NCBI GenBank assembly: GCA_946479335.1
Contig: CAMLFP010000041.1
Coordinates: forward strand, 1 to 23,396
Source of the DNA: an uncultured Archangium sp.
GTDB taxonomy: Bacteria; Myxococcota; Myxococcia; Myxococcales; Myxococcaceae
Length of the DNA: 23,396 nt
Reading direction: 5' to 3'
Below the pieces are notes generated by a model. It worked only from the letters and a program-made list of their open reading frames with translations, had not been told where the DNA came from and did no database searches. Made by a program: the position numbers and the translations under genes. Below, one piece after another: positions 8,649 through 17,637 of this stretch (the first letter of the stretch is position 1; each line of letters opens with the position of its first letter).

Positions 8649-11560
8649 GGCTTCTGGAAGACCGAGTTCAACGGCGTGTACGTGCAGCTCGCGCCGGAGA
8701 AGCGCACCTTGCCCGGCACCCAGAACTCCTTGCTGGTGGAGAACACGCGCGTCTCGGTGCGCACCAGCATGCCGCCGCAATACACGCGCATGGTGGTCGT
8801 CACCGGGCTGGCCGCCGCGTACGAGTACATGTGCACGCCGATGAAGTAGTCATGCGTGGTGCTGGGCGCGTTGATGCGCGTGTTCTCCGGGCCGGTGCCG
8901 CTGATCACGTCGCGATCGAGTGAGGGGTCATCGGCGGTGCCCGTGTTGTCCCAGCTCGGGACCTTGTTCGAGAAGTAACAATCGTACGGCGTGGTGAGCC
9001 AACTCGACGCCGACGAGTACGCCCCGGCGCTCGGGTGCAGCAGGTGGAGATCCATGTCGTTGCTCTTGTCCCACGTGAGCTCGACCCAGAGATCTCCCGG
9101 CGGCACGACGTTCACCACGACGTCGCAGCTCGACGCGACGCCTGCGCTGTCGGTCACCGTGTAGTGCAGCGTGTGCGTGCCCACGACGTCGGCGAAGTAG
9201 CTCGCGCCGCTGCATGTGGGGCTGGTGATGGTGCCGGTCGAGGTGCCGGGCGCGGTCACGGTCCACTGGCAGCTCGCGGAGCGCGACGAAGTGTAGGAGC
9301 CGGTGACGTTCACGGTGTTGTTCGGCGTGGTGGTGAGGCTGCCGCCGCAGGTGACGACCGGCCCGCACACGCCGTCGTCGATCACCCCGTCGCAGTCATC
9401 GTCGATGCCGTTGCAGCTCTCCGCGATCGGCGCACCGGGAGAGCACGTCTGCGTGCTCCCGGAGACACACGCCGCCACCGTGCGCAGACACGCACCGACG
9501 CCGCACGTGGTGTTGCCGAGGCCCTCGTCGGTGGAGCTGTTGCAGTTGTCGTCGACGCCGTTGCACACCTCGGCGGTCGGCGCGCCGGGCACGCATGACT
9601 GCGAGACGCCGCCGGCGCAGTTCTGCACGCTGCGCGCGCACGCGCCCGTACCGCAGGAGGTCGAGCCGAGCGCTTCGTCGGTGCTGCCGTTGCAGTTGTT
9701 GTCGACGCCATCGCAGATCTCCGTCGAGGGGCTGCCGGCGGTGCAGGTCTGGGTCACGCCGCCCACGCAGTTCTGCACCGTGCGCGCGCAGGCGCCGACG
9801 CCGCAGGAGCTGCTGCCGAGCGCTTCATCGGTGAGCCCATCGCAGTCGTTGTCGAGGTTGTCGCAGGTCTCCGTGGAGGGAGCTCCAGGCGTGCACGTCT
9901 GAGAGGATCCGCCGACGCACGCGTTGACGGTGCGCTGACAGCTCCCGACGCCGCAGGAGATCGTGCCCAGGCTCTCGTCGGTCTGGTTGTCGCAGTCGTT
10001 GTCGAGGCCGTCACACACCTCGGCGGTCGGCGTGATGGCACCCACGCAGCCCTGCCACTGCCCCGCGCTGCTGCAGGTGTCGACGCCACTCGTGCAGCGC
10101 CCGACGCCGGCAGTGCCCACAGGGCCGGGGTAGCAACTGCGCGTCGCGCCGGGCGTGCAGCTGCAGCCCTCGTCGATGGTGCCGTCGCAGTTGTTGTCGG
10201 CGCCGTCGCAGACCTCCGTCGCGGGTGCGCCGGTGGTGCAGATCTGCGGCACGCCGCCGACGCACGCAGAGACGCTGGCCGCGCACAGCCCGGCGCCGCA
10301 GGTGAGGAGGCCGAGGTCTTCGTCGATCTGCCCGTCGCAGTCGTCGTCGAGGCCGTTGCACCACTCCGGGACCGGAGCGCCGGGCGTGCAGATCACCGCC
10401 TGGCCGTTGGCGCACGCGTTCACCGATCTCGCGCAGGCGCCAACACCACACGAGATCGTGCCGAGGTCTTCATCGATCTGGAGGTCGCAGTCGTTGTCGA
10501 GGTTGTCACACGTCTCGGGGACCGGCTGGCCCGGCGTACAGACCTGCACCGTGCCCGCGACGCAGCGGTTCACCGTGCGCGCGCAGGCGCCGTTGCCGCA
10601 CGAGAGGGTGCCCTGGTCTTCGTCGATCTCTCCGTCGCAGTCGTTGTCGAGCCCGTCGCACACCTCGGCGCCGGGCGCGCCGGCCGTGCAGGTCTGCGCC
10701 ATGCCACCGACACACGCCGGGACGCTGCGCGCGCACACGCCCTGCCCGCACGTCAGCACCGGGAGGTTGTTGTCGACGACGCCGTCGCAGTCGTCATCGA
10801 GGCTGTTGCACGTCTCCGTCTGCGGCGCGCCCGGGGTGCACGCCTGCGGCACGCCTTGAATGCACGCCGGGACGCTGCGGCGACACACGCCCTGCCCACA
10901 CGTCAGCGGCGCGAGCTGCTCGTCGGTCTGGCCGTCGCAATCGTCGTCGAGGCCATTGCAGATCTCCGCGGTGGGCGCGCCGGGCACGCACGCGACGCCG
11001 GTACCGTTGGCGCAGCTGTCGAGGCTGCGGCGACACGCGCCGACCCCGCAGCTCACGATGGGCTGGCCATCGTCGACGATGCCATCGCAGTCGTTGTCGA
11101 GGCCGTCGCAGACCTCGACGTCGGGGTCCACGCTGCCCACGCACGCCGACGGAGCCCAGCTGTCACCGCTGGCGACGCACGTCGAGACGCCGAGCCGGCA
11201 CTCCCCGAGCTTGGCCACACCGCAGCTCGCCTCCTCACCGGGGTTGCACGCGGGAGGCAAACCGGCGTCGCCCTGCGCGCTCACGCTGGGCCGCAGCCAA
11301 CACTCGCCCTTGCTGCGCACGCACCACTCGGTGAGCGCGCAGTCTTCGTCGCGCGTGCAGAAGAACCCGGCGTCGAAGAGCAGCGACCCCTCCAGGCACG
11401 CGCCCAACTCGCAGCGCTGACCGAGCTGACACTGCTCCGACGAGTCGCAGCGGAAGTCGACCGCCGCGTCGGGTGTCTCCTCTGGTTCACCCGTGAAGGG
11501 TTTCTGCTGGCCACACCCCACCGCCACGACAGCGAGCACGGCAAGAAATCGGGTACGCAC
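8645..11560 (-). CDS. MopE-like lipoprotein with 12 metal-binding repeats
   Basis: The product has 971 residues from GTG 11560. The signal peptide ends in lipobox AVGC with Cys16 as attachment site; the next residue is Gly, so an outer-membrane location is expected. Residues about 35-150 are Cys-rich. About 150-730 hold 12 copies of the motif CDGLDNDCDGxxDE, spaced mostly by about 47 residues that include SCGVGACxRSVxAC and CTPGAP; this is the putative metal-binding (MopE copper-binding type) motif, whose acidic pattern also resembles calcium loops. The copy after repeat 7 has a different spacer (CTPGATRSCYPGP). About 735-820 is an Ig/PKD-like domain, and 822-960 (DLWVELTWDKSNDMDLHLLHP...) resembles the YfaP/DUF2135-type beta domain. 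The gene lies 18 bp behind the MYXO-CTERM gene and overlaps the VOC gene by 4 bp. It is likely a surface adhesin or metal-binding coat protein; that role is inference. Confidence 0.92.
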   Translation of the reverse strand: MRTRFLAVLAVVAVGCGQQKPFTGEPEETPDAAVDFRCDSSEQCQLGQRCELGACLEGSLLFDAGFFCTRDEDCALTEWCVRSKGECWLRPSVSAQGDAGLPPACNPGEEASCGVAKLGECRLGVSTCVASGDSWAPSACVGSVDPDVEVCDGLDNDCDGIVDDGQPIVSCGVGACRRSLDSCANGTGVACVPGAPTAEICNGLDDDCDGQTDEQLAPLTCGQGVCRRSVPACIQGVPQACTPGAPQTETCNSLDDDCDGVVDNNLPVLTCGQGVCARSVPACVGGMAQTCTAGAPGAEVCDGLDNDCDGEIDEDQGTLSCGNGACARTVNRCVAGTVQVCTPGQPVPETCDNLDNDCDLQIDEDLGTISCGVGACARSVNACANGQAVICTPGAPVPEWCNGLDDDCDGQIDEDLGLLTCGAGLCAASVSACVGGVPQICTTGAPATEVCDGADNNCDGTIDEGCSCTPGATRSCYPGPVGTAGVGRCTSGVDTCSSAGQWQGCVGAITPTAEVCDGLDNDCDNQTDESLGTISCGVGSCQRTVNACVGGSSQTCTPGAPSTETCDNLDNDCDGLTDEALGSSSCGVGACARTVQNCVGGVTQTCTAGSPSTEICDGVDNNCNGSTDEALGSTSCGTGACARSVQNCAGGVSQSCVPGAPTAEVCNGVDDNCNSSTDEGLGNTTCGVGACLRTVAACVSGSTQTCSPGAPIAESCNGIDDDCDGVIDDGVCGPVVTCGGSLTTTPNNTVNVTGSYTSSRSASCQWTVTAPGTSTGTITSPTCSGASYFADVVGTHTLHYTVTDSAGVASSCDVVVNVVPPGDLWVELTWDKSNDMDLHLLHPSAGAYSSASSWLTTPYDCYFSNKVPSWDNTGTADDPSLDRDVISGTGPENTRINAPSTTHDYFIGVHMYSYAAASPVTTTMRVYCGGMLVRTETRVFSTSKEFWVPGKVRFSGASCTYTPLNSVFQKP
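9370..11115 (-). repeat. 12 coding repeats of CDGLDNDCDG type
   Basis: The DNA shows a periodic pattern of about 140 bp that corresponds to one protein repeat. The most conserved part reads, on the plus strand, like ccgtcgcagtcgttgtcgag, recurring about twelve times between 9370 and 11115. Units differ by scattered substitutions, so they are diverged, but high local identity makes copy-number change by recombination or slippage plausible. Confidence 0.85.
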
Positions 11561-11578
11561 GGGTGCCGCGACCGTAGC

Positions 11579-14335
11579 TCACTTCTGCGCGATGCGTCGG
11601 CGCGCCCAGAGCACCAGCAACCAGAGCGTTCCCAGCGCGCCGTCGAGGCTCGAGCAGCCGCAGCTCCGGCCCGGCACGGTCGCGTTGTCGCGCGAGACCT
11701 TCACGCCATGGAGCCACACCGTCGCGTCGGGCGCCGCGCCTCCGAGCAGCACCCCGCTCCCCCGCACGCGCAGCTCCACCGGCGTCGCGCCGAGCGTCAC
11801 CGCCGCGATCTCGAGCCCCTCACCGGTCTCCACCGCGGCGATGGGGCGACCGTCGAGCGTCACCGATGACGCATCGACGCGGCGCACCGGCAGCTTCACG
11901 GTGAGCCCCTCCGCGTCGCACGAGAGCGTGTTGGTCAACGAGACGACATACACGCGCCCGTCTTCGAGCTGACTGAGCGGCGGGTCGATGCGCGAGGCGA
12001 CGGTGACGAACGGCTCGACGGAGATGGGCAGCGACCGGGCCTCGGTGACGACGTTCCCCGGGCCGCCCGAGACGGTGAACTCCAGCGTCAGCGTCTGCCC
12101 GACGACCGACAGATCTCTCGCGGAGCTCTGCAGCGCGAGGGTCGCCCCGGTCCCCGCGGGCGTCTCCAACTCCGGCCCGGAGATCGCCTGCCAGCTCACG
12201 TCTGCCGCCAGACAGCTCCCGGGCGCGGGCTCGAGCGTCACCAGCCCCGCGAAGCCGACGCCGCAGCTCGCGAGGAGCGGCCCCGCGTCGAGCGTGCCCA
12301 CGGCCACCGGCGCTGCCTCGGTGGTGACCATCGCCTGCGCCTGTGCACCGGTGAAGCCGCCGTCTTCGAACAGGCGGGCGGTCACGGTCCACGTCCCGCC
12401 GGCGCAGCCTCCGGGCACGGGCAACGACCACGCGCCCGGCGCGGTGAACGTGCCCTGCGCGATGGTGTCGACCGAGATCTCCGTGGTCAGCGCGCGCTGC
12501 GCGAGACAGGAGGCCGCCACGTCGAGCCGCCCGCTGACGATGCCCGCGCCCGCGTCGACGACCAGCGTCACCGGCGTGGAGGCGTTGAGCGGCGCGGTGT
12601 CAGCGGCCACGTCGACGATCAGCTCGCCCGACGCCGAGACGCGCCCGAACTGCTCGCCGATCACCTGCCGCTGCGCGGTCGCGGTCACGCGCGCGGCAGT
12701 GCACACGCCGGTCGAGTCGATCAACAACCCGCCATCGACGATGGACACCGCGACGCCGCCGGCATCGACGGTCCACAGCAGCTCCGTCCCCGGGAACCCG
12801 GTAGAGGCCTCGCAGACGTGCGCGCTGTTGATCGGGCTCCACACGCGCTGCTCGCCGGCGTCTTGCGAGCCGGGCGACGCGAAGCTCGGCGCGATCGGCG
12901 CACCCCACTGCGTAACGGAGACCTGCTGCTGAACCGTGGTGATGGCCGGCACGCCCGCGTCCCAATGTGCGGTGGCGGTGACGGTCAACGGCGTGCCCGG
13001 CGTGCACCATGTCGTCGGAGGCGTGAGCGAAAAAACCGCGCCGCTGCCGCTGCCGCCCTCGGAGTCGGACCACGTCAGCTCGGCCGCGATACAGCCGCCG
13101 TCGATGGCGCCCGAGAACGTCACCGCGCTGCCCCCGGCGATCACGCTCGACGGGCCCTGCACCTCCACCGCACCGCGCTCCGTGGAGCCCAGCTGAACCG
13201 CCTGCGTCGTCGAGAACAGCGCGTCGCGCACCGTCACCTCGACGTTCGCGCTGCACGCGGCCCCGAGCGTGACGGTGGCCACGCCCCCGTCCGCCGACAC
13301 CGCGAAGCCCGGCGCGCTCCACGAGATGAAGAGCGGGTCGTCGTCGGCATCACCGGCGTCTGCGCGCAGCTCCGCGACGCCGCCCGCGATGGCGCTGGAA
13401 ACCTCAATCGTCGGCGCGGCCGTGTTCTCGTAGAGCCACACCTCGCCGGCGCTGGTCACCGCCGCGCACCACCGCGCGTCGAGACAGAAGAGCCGATCGT
13501 CCAGCAGCGGCGCGTTGACGCGCGCAACCCACGTCTCGCTCGCGCGCGTCGCGTCGGGCACCGGCGAGAGCACCACGCCCGCGTCGGTCGACAACAGCCC
13601 CTGGAGGCCCGCGGCGGCGACCCGGCGCGGCGTGAGGCCGGCGGGCAGCGTGAGCGGCTCCACCGTCGGCGCGTCGAGGTTGCGCACCAGCACCACGCCC
13701 CCCGCGGAGGTCACGGCGAGCATCGCGGGCTGCGCGTTGAGTTCGTACGGCCAGACGTCGACGGTCGCGGGCACCCCGGCGATCGCCACGGTGAAGCCGC
13801 CGTCGACGCTCAAGCGCGCGCCGGAGGTCGTGGTGGCGACCGCGAAGTCGGCGGTGCCGATGCGCGCGAGCCCGAAACCGCGCGCCGCGGAGGTCTGCAA
13901 GAAGGTCGGAGACTGCGCGACCCACGTCGCCGTCACGTCGTTGGTGCTGGCCAGCGTGGTCGTCAACCCCGACGACGAGAGCGCGACACCGGTGGCGCCG
14001 AGCGCGCGGTACGCCGTCACCGGGTTGAACGACACCGTCGCCGGCGCACTGCAGCCCGACGAGAACGCGATCTGCCCGGCGCCGTTGCCCGCCGAGAGAC
14101 ACGCGCCGTTCAGCGCCGCGCCCGCGAAGTTGGTGCCGCTCGTCACGGAGGCAAACACCTCGAAGCCGCCATCGGCGACGGGCCCGAAGGCCACCGCCTC
14201 GGTGCTCGTCGTCACCAGCACCACGCCCGCGTCGGCGACGACGACATCACTCGGCGTACCGGTCACCGCGCCGACGTGACGCCAGCTCGCGAACGCGAGC
14301 GCCGGTAACAGCGCGATGAGGGCGACGACGCGCAT
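11579..14335 (-). CDS. large secreted protein with MYXO-CTERM-like tail
   Basis: The product has 918 residues from ATG 14335. A signal peptide (MRVVALIALLPALAFA, cleavage before SWRH) is followed by a beta-rich protein with many Ala/Gly/Val/Thr and repeated VDGG or DAGV turns. The first 310 residues resemble a propeller-like or WD-type repeat arrangement; about 330-860 look like successive Ig/PKD-type domains (for example EISVDTIAQGTF, TVTARLFEDGGF). The C-terminus is CGCSSLDG (Cys892, Cys894), a hydrophobic stretch to Ala911 and RRR at 912-914: the MYXO-CTERM sorting signal, processed and anchored at the surface in this phylum. ATG overlaps the upstream stop as TGATG, so it is coupled to the barrel gene. 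I do not recognise a named family for the body. Confidence 0.85.
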   Translation of the reverse strand: MRVVALIALLPALAFASWRHVGAVTGTPSDVVVADAGVVLVTTSTEAVAFGPVADGGFEVFASVTSGTNFAGAALNGACLSAGNGAGQIAFSSGCSAPATVSFNPVTAYRALGATGVALSSSGLTTTLASTNDVTATWVAQSPTFLQTSAARGFGLARIGTADFAVATTTSGARLSVDGGFTVAIAGVPATVDVWPYELNAQPAMLAVTSAGGVVLVRNLDAPTVEPLTLPAGLTPRRVAAAGLQGLLSTDAGVVLSPVPDATRASETWVARVNAPLLDDRLFCLDARWCAAVTSAGEVWLYENTAAPTIEVSSAIAGGVAELRADAGDADDDPLFISWSAPGFAVSADGGVATVTLGAACSANVEVTVRDALFSTTQAVQLGSTERGAVEVQGPSSVIAGGSAVTFSGAIDGGCIAAELTWSDSEGGSGSGAVFSLTPPTTWCTPGTPLTVTATAHWDAGVPAITTVQQQVSVTQWGAPIAPSFASPGSQDAGEQRVWSPINSAHVCEASTGFPGTELLWTVDAGGVAVSIVDGGLLIDSTGVCTAARVTATAQRQVIGEQFGRVSASGELIVDVAADTAPLNASTPVTLVVDAGAGIVSGRLDVAASCLAQRALTTEISVDTIAQGTFTAPGAWSLPVPGGCAGGTWTVTARLFEDGGFTGAQAQAMVTTEAAPVAVGTLDAGPLLASCGVGFAGLVTLEPAPGSCLAADVSWQAISGPELETPAGTGATLALQSSARDLSVVGQTLTLEFTVSGGPGNVVTEARSLPISVEPFVTVASRIDPPLSQLEDGRVYVVSLTNTLSCDAEGLTVKLPVRRVDASSVTLDGRPIAAVETGEGLEIAAVTLGATPVELRVRGSGVLLGGAAPDATVWLHGVKVSRDNATVPGRSCGCSSLDGALGTLWLLVLWARRRIAQK

Positions 14336-17300
14336 CAGTAGCTGACCTCCGTGCGCAGGTAGACGCGATCTTTCGACGCCGTGGCCCCGCTCTCAAGCCC
14401 CGTCCCCGAAAATCCAAACGCGGTGTAACCAGCGCCGACGAAGAACCGGTGGTCGAAACGGTAACCAACCTCGCCGCGCAACGACGCCCAGGAGCCCCCG
14501 TCCGGCGCCAGCGTCCGCGCCGCGGCCTCGCCAGCGATCTCCAGGCCCGCGAAGAGGCGCACCGACGGGCGGATCGACGCGGAGAAGATCGGACCAAACC
14601 GCGTGAGCCCCAGGTTGGCGCCCGCGGAGATCGCGAACCGATCTCCGAAGCGCACGGTGGGCAACAACGAGACGACGTGCAGCTTCTCCTCGAAGCTCGG
14701 CGCCCAGTTCTGCTTGTACGCGTAGCGCGCCAGCACCGCGCCGCGCCCGAACCGCCAGGCGATCGCCGCCGTCGCGTCGACGGTGCGGCCAGTGAGCAGG
14801 CTGTTCTTCATGGAGTGCGTCCACAGCGCGCGCGCGGACAACGACACGTCGCGATGGAGCCGCGCTTCACCGCCGCCGCTCACCACGAACTGGCGCAGCG
14901 GCGTCGCGCCCTGCTCATCGCGCACCTCTCCGCTGGCGAAGAAGCGCACCCGCTCGCGCTCGAACGCCAGGCTGACGCCCCCGGCGTTGCGTGCGACGTC
15001 GGGCGGCAGCCCCTGCTGCGCCAACGCCCCGTGCTCGTAGCGCGCCGACACCGTGAACGCGTCGTCGAGCTTCTGCGACATGCCCACCGCGCGGGAGAAA
15101 CGCAGGCCATCGACCTCCTGTGCCGAGACGTCTTCGACGAAGACCGCCGTGTCGGGCGCGACCTGTTGGCGAACCCCGAACGCAAAGCGCTTCTCGCCGG
15201 CGCCCGGCGCGTCGGCGTCGATCGACTGCACGCCGTACCAGGTCTCGTTGGCGTGCGAGTATGAGACGGTGCCCCAGACCTGCGGCCCGAGCTTCGGGCC
15301 CCAACCGGCGCGCAGCCCCACCTCGAACTTCGGGTCGGGCTTGAGATCGACCCCGAGGAGACCGAACGAGCTGTCGGAGGTGCCGAACGCGTAGACCTGC
15401 TGCCGGTAGCCCGCGCGCAGCTGCAGCCACTCCGTGATCCGCACGCGGCCCGAGAGGCCGACGGTGATCGCCCCATCGCGAATCAGCGTGTCAGACGGCG
15501 TGCGCTGGAACTCGCGCGCCTCGAGGCGAACGCCCCACACCGGGCTCTCGTACCCGACGCCGCCGCCGATGCTGTGCGCGTTGATGCGCAGCCCGGAGAA
15601 CGGCGAACGCGGGTCAGGCATGTCGCGGTAGTCGCCAACCAGCGCGACCGTCACCGGCCCAAACGGTTGCTCCGCGCGGAGTGCGAGTTGTTGCAGCGCG
15701 CCGACCTGCGCGGTGTCTTGAAAGCCCGCCTGTCGCCAGCGCCACGCGGCGTCCCACCCGCCCTTGTTGAACAGCCCCTTGCCCCGCGCTCGCACGGTGA
15801 CGCCGAGACCTTCAGTGCTGCCGAGGGCGTTCGCCAATTGCTGCGAGAGGCCACCGTCGCGCGAGAACGCCAACCCCTGCATCGCGCCCTTGCTGTACGC
15901 GACCTCGCCCGAGAGCCAGACCGGCCCGAGCTTCGCCTCCGCCGAGCCGCGGTACAGCCCGTAGCCGCCCTGACGAAACGCGGCGGCGCTCAGGTTCACC
16001 GGCCCCAGCCGCCCGCGCAGCTCGCCCGCCAGCACGCCATCGGTGGAGACGCCCGCGTCGACGTACTCGTAGTCGACGAAGAGCACCGCGGTCAGCCCGT
16101 TGGTCAACGGGTCGGAGCCCAGCAGCGAGTCTCCGACGAAGAAGCTCAACGGCCGCGCGAGCAACAGCCGGCCGCTCACCGGCTCAATCGTGTAGTCGCG
16201 CAACCGCTGGAGGTGCACGTCGCGCACCGGGAGCTGGGTGACCGCGTCGCGCCACTCCACGCGCACCACCTCGCTGCCCTGCACCAACGGCGTCTTCGCG
16301 AGGAAGAAGAGGCTGCCGTCGGTGCTCTCGAACCGCTCGTGCATCTCGCGGCGAATGAAGGCGCCGTCGGTCTGGCTGGGCGCGGCGACTCCGCGGAGCT
16401 CCACGCCGAACGGGGTGTCGTCGGTCGGCGTCTTCAGGTTGAGGAAGGCGCCCTGCACCGCGCGGTGTACGCGACCCGCGTCAGCCTTCGCGGTGAAGAA
16501 GCGCGCGCTGCCGTAGCCCAGCGAACCCCACCCTTCGCGCGAGAGCTCGAGGCGGAAGCGGCCCTCCGACGGGTTCGACGCGGCCGTCGCCGAGTCGTCG
16601 GCCCACGCGGTCTGCGCACGCATCGGGTCGAGCTGGCGATTGAAGACGTCGACCCGGCGCGCCTGCAGGAGGTTCGACGGGAGCTTCGAAATGTCAGTCT
16701 CGCGGAAGTCGACCTCCGCGCCGAGCTTGAAGCCGGCGAAGCGCGCACGCGCCGCGCCGGCGCCGCGACCGAACACCGAGAACGCGCCGGTGCGCACGTC
16801 GAGGTTGGCCTGGAGATCCAGCAGCCCGTTGAAGGTGACGCCGCTGTCGCTCGCGCGCGCGACGTGCACTTGCTGCCCATGCACCACGCAGGTCGCGTCG
16901 TCGCCGTGCACCTGCGCGCGCGCGGCGTCGAGGCACCCGGGCGCATCTGAAGCGGCGGGCCAACTGATGACGCCCAACGCGATCATCTCGCCGGGGATGA
17001 CGAGCGTGCTGCCGTTTCGCCGCACGAGCTCGAGGGGCTGACTCCACACGCGCGTCGCGCCCGTCCGTGAAGCGGCGATGACGACGTCATTGCGGCCCTC
17101 GCGGAGCGGAATCCATGCCGCGCCCTCGGGAGCCTCGACCCCGGCGATCACCAGCCGCTCGCCCGGAGGCGCGGCGAAGACGAAGTGGTACTCGAGGCCA
17201 CCGGCTCCGCGCCGCAGCTCCGGGAGCAGGCTCGAGGTGAGCGGCGCAACGTTCGCCCGCCGCAGCGGCAGCTCGACATACGCCGCGCCCCCCATCGGCA

Positions 17301-17637
17301 CCTCGAAGGTCACGCCGCGGTCGGCGCCCTCCCACTCGCCCGCGAGCGAGGCCGTGTCGAGCTTGAGCCGATGACGCCCCTGCACCAGGCGCCCACCGGC
17401 CCAGGTGTCGGCGACGCGCCCCGGCACGGCCGCGAGGTGGAAGCGCCCGTCGCGATCGGTCACGGCCTCGAGGCCGGTCTCCAGCAACACGCGCGCCCCC
17501 GCCACTCCCGGCTCCTCGGCGCTGCACGCGCCATCTCCATCGAGGTCGTCGCACACGCGGCCGATGACCGCGCCGTCGTCGAACTGGCTCACCGGCGTCT
17601 GCGTGAGCGCCAGCGCGAGGAGCATCGAGCCGATCAC
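14335..17637 (-). CDS. outer-membrane beta-barrel with N-terminal SdrD_B-like module
   Basis: The product has 1100 residues from GTG 17637 (ATG 17625 is an alternative). A short signal peptide precedes an SdrD_B/carboxypeptidase-regulatory-type module (about 24-75, GRVCDDLDGDGACSAEEPG) that contains a full 12-residue EF-hand-like loop (Asp31, Asp33, Asp35, Ser39, Glu42). Beta-rich domains follow to about 270. From there to the end the sequence alternates aromatic and small residues in amphipathic strands with polar turns (many -GLSGRVRI-, -FGVRQQV-, -VSARYEH- type segments), ending ...VYLRTEVSY. A C-terminal aromatic on the last strand is the usual signal for outer-membrane barrel assembly. 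No TonB box or plug is recognisable. The start overlaps the upstream stop as GTGA. A channel or export pore for the surface proteins beside it is a reasonable guess, not shown. Confidence 0.87.
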   Translation of the reverse strand: MIGSMLLALALTQTPVSQFDDGAVIGRVCDDLDGDGACSAEEPGVAGARVLLETGLEAVTDRDGRFHLAAVPGRVADTWAGGRLVQGRHRLKLDTASLAGEWEGADRGVTFEVPMGGAAYVELPLRRANVAPLTSSLLPELRRGAGGLEYHFVFAAPPGERLVIAGVEAPEGAAWIPLREGRNDVVIAASRTGATRVWSQPLELVRRNGSTLVIPGEMIALGVISWPAASDAPGCLDAARAQVHGDDATCVVHGQQVHVARASDSGVTFNGLLDLQANLDVRTGAFSVFGRGAGAARARFAGFKLGAEVDFRETDISKLPSNLLQARRVDVFNRQLDPMRAQTAWADDSATAASNPSEGRFRLELSREGWGSLGYGSARFFTAKADAGRVHRAVQGAFLNLKTPTDDTPFGVELRGVAAPSQTDGAFIRREMHERFESTDGSLFFLAKTPLVQGSEVVRVEWRDAVTQLPVRDVHLQRLRDYTIEPVSGRLLLARPLSFFVGDSLLGSDPLTNGLTAVLFVDYEYVDAGVSTDGVLAGELRGRLGPVNLSAAAFRQGGYGLYRGSAEAKLGPVWLSGEVAYSKGAMQGLAFSRDGGLSQQLANALGSTEGLGVTVRARGKGLFNKGGWDAAWRWRQAGFQDTAQVGALQQLALRAEQPFGPVTVALVGDYRDMPDPRSPFSGLRINAHSIGGGVGYESPVWGVRLEAREFQRTPSDTLIRDGAITVGLSGRVRITEWLQLRAGYRQQVYAFGTSDSSFGLLGVDLKPDPKFEVGLRAGWGPKLGPQVWGTVSYSHANETWYGVQSIDADAPGAGEKRFAFGVRQQVAPDTAVFVEDVSAQEVDGLRFSRAVGMSQKLDDAFTVSARYEHGALAQQGLPPDVARNAGGVSLAFERERVRFFASGEVRDEQGATPLRQFVVSGGGEARLHRDVSLSARALWTHSMKNSLLTGRTVDATAAIAWRFGRGAVLARYAYKQNWAPSFEEKLHVVSLLPTVRFGDRFAISAGANLGLTRFGPIFSASIRPSVRLFAGLEIAGEAAARTLAPDGGSWASLRGEVGYRFDHRFFVGAGYTAFGFSGTGLESGATASKDRVYLRTEVSY

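Noticed and set aside
9303..11420. Periodic plus-strand repeats that could suggest a CRISPR array
   Set aside because: The period (about 140 bp) and diverged units follow the codons of the MopE-type protein repeats; there are no short identical repeats with unique spacers.
12818..14308. Plus-strand frame of about 500 codons opposite the 918-residue gene
   Set aside because: It is extremely Arg-rich without domains or signal, as expected of the complementary strand in GC-rich DNA. The same holds for the long plus-strand frames at 15574-16950 and 18519-19760.
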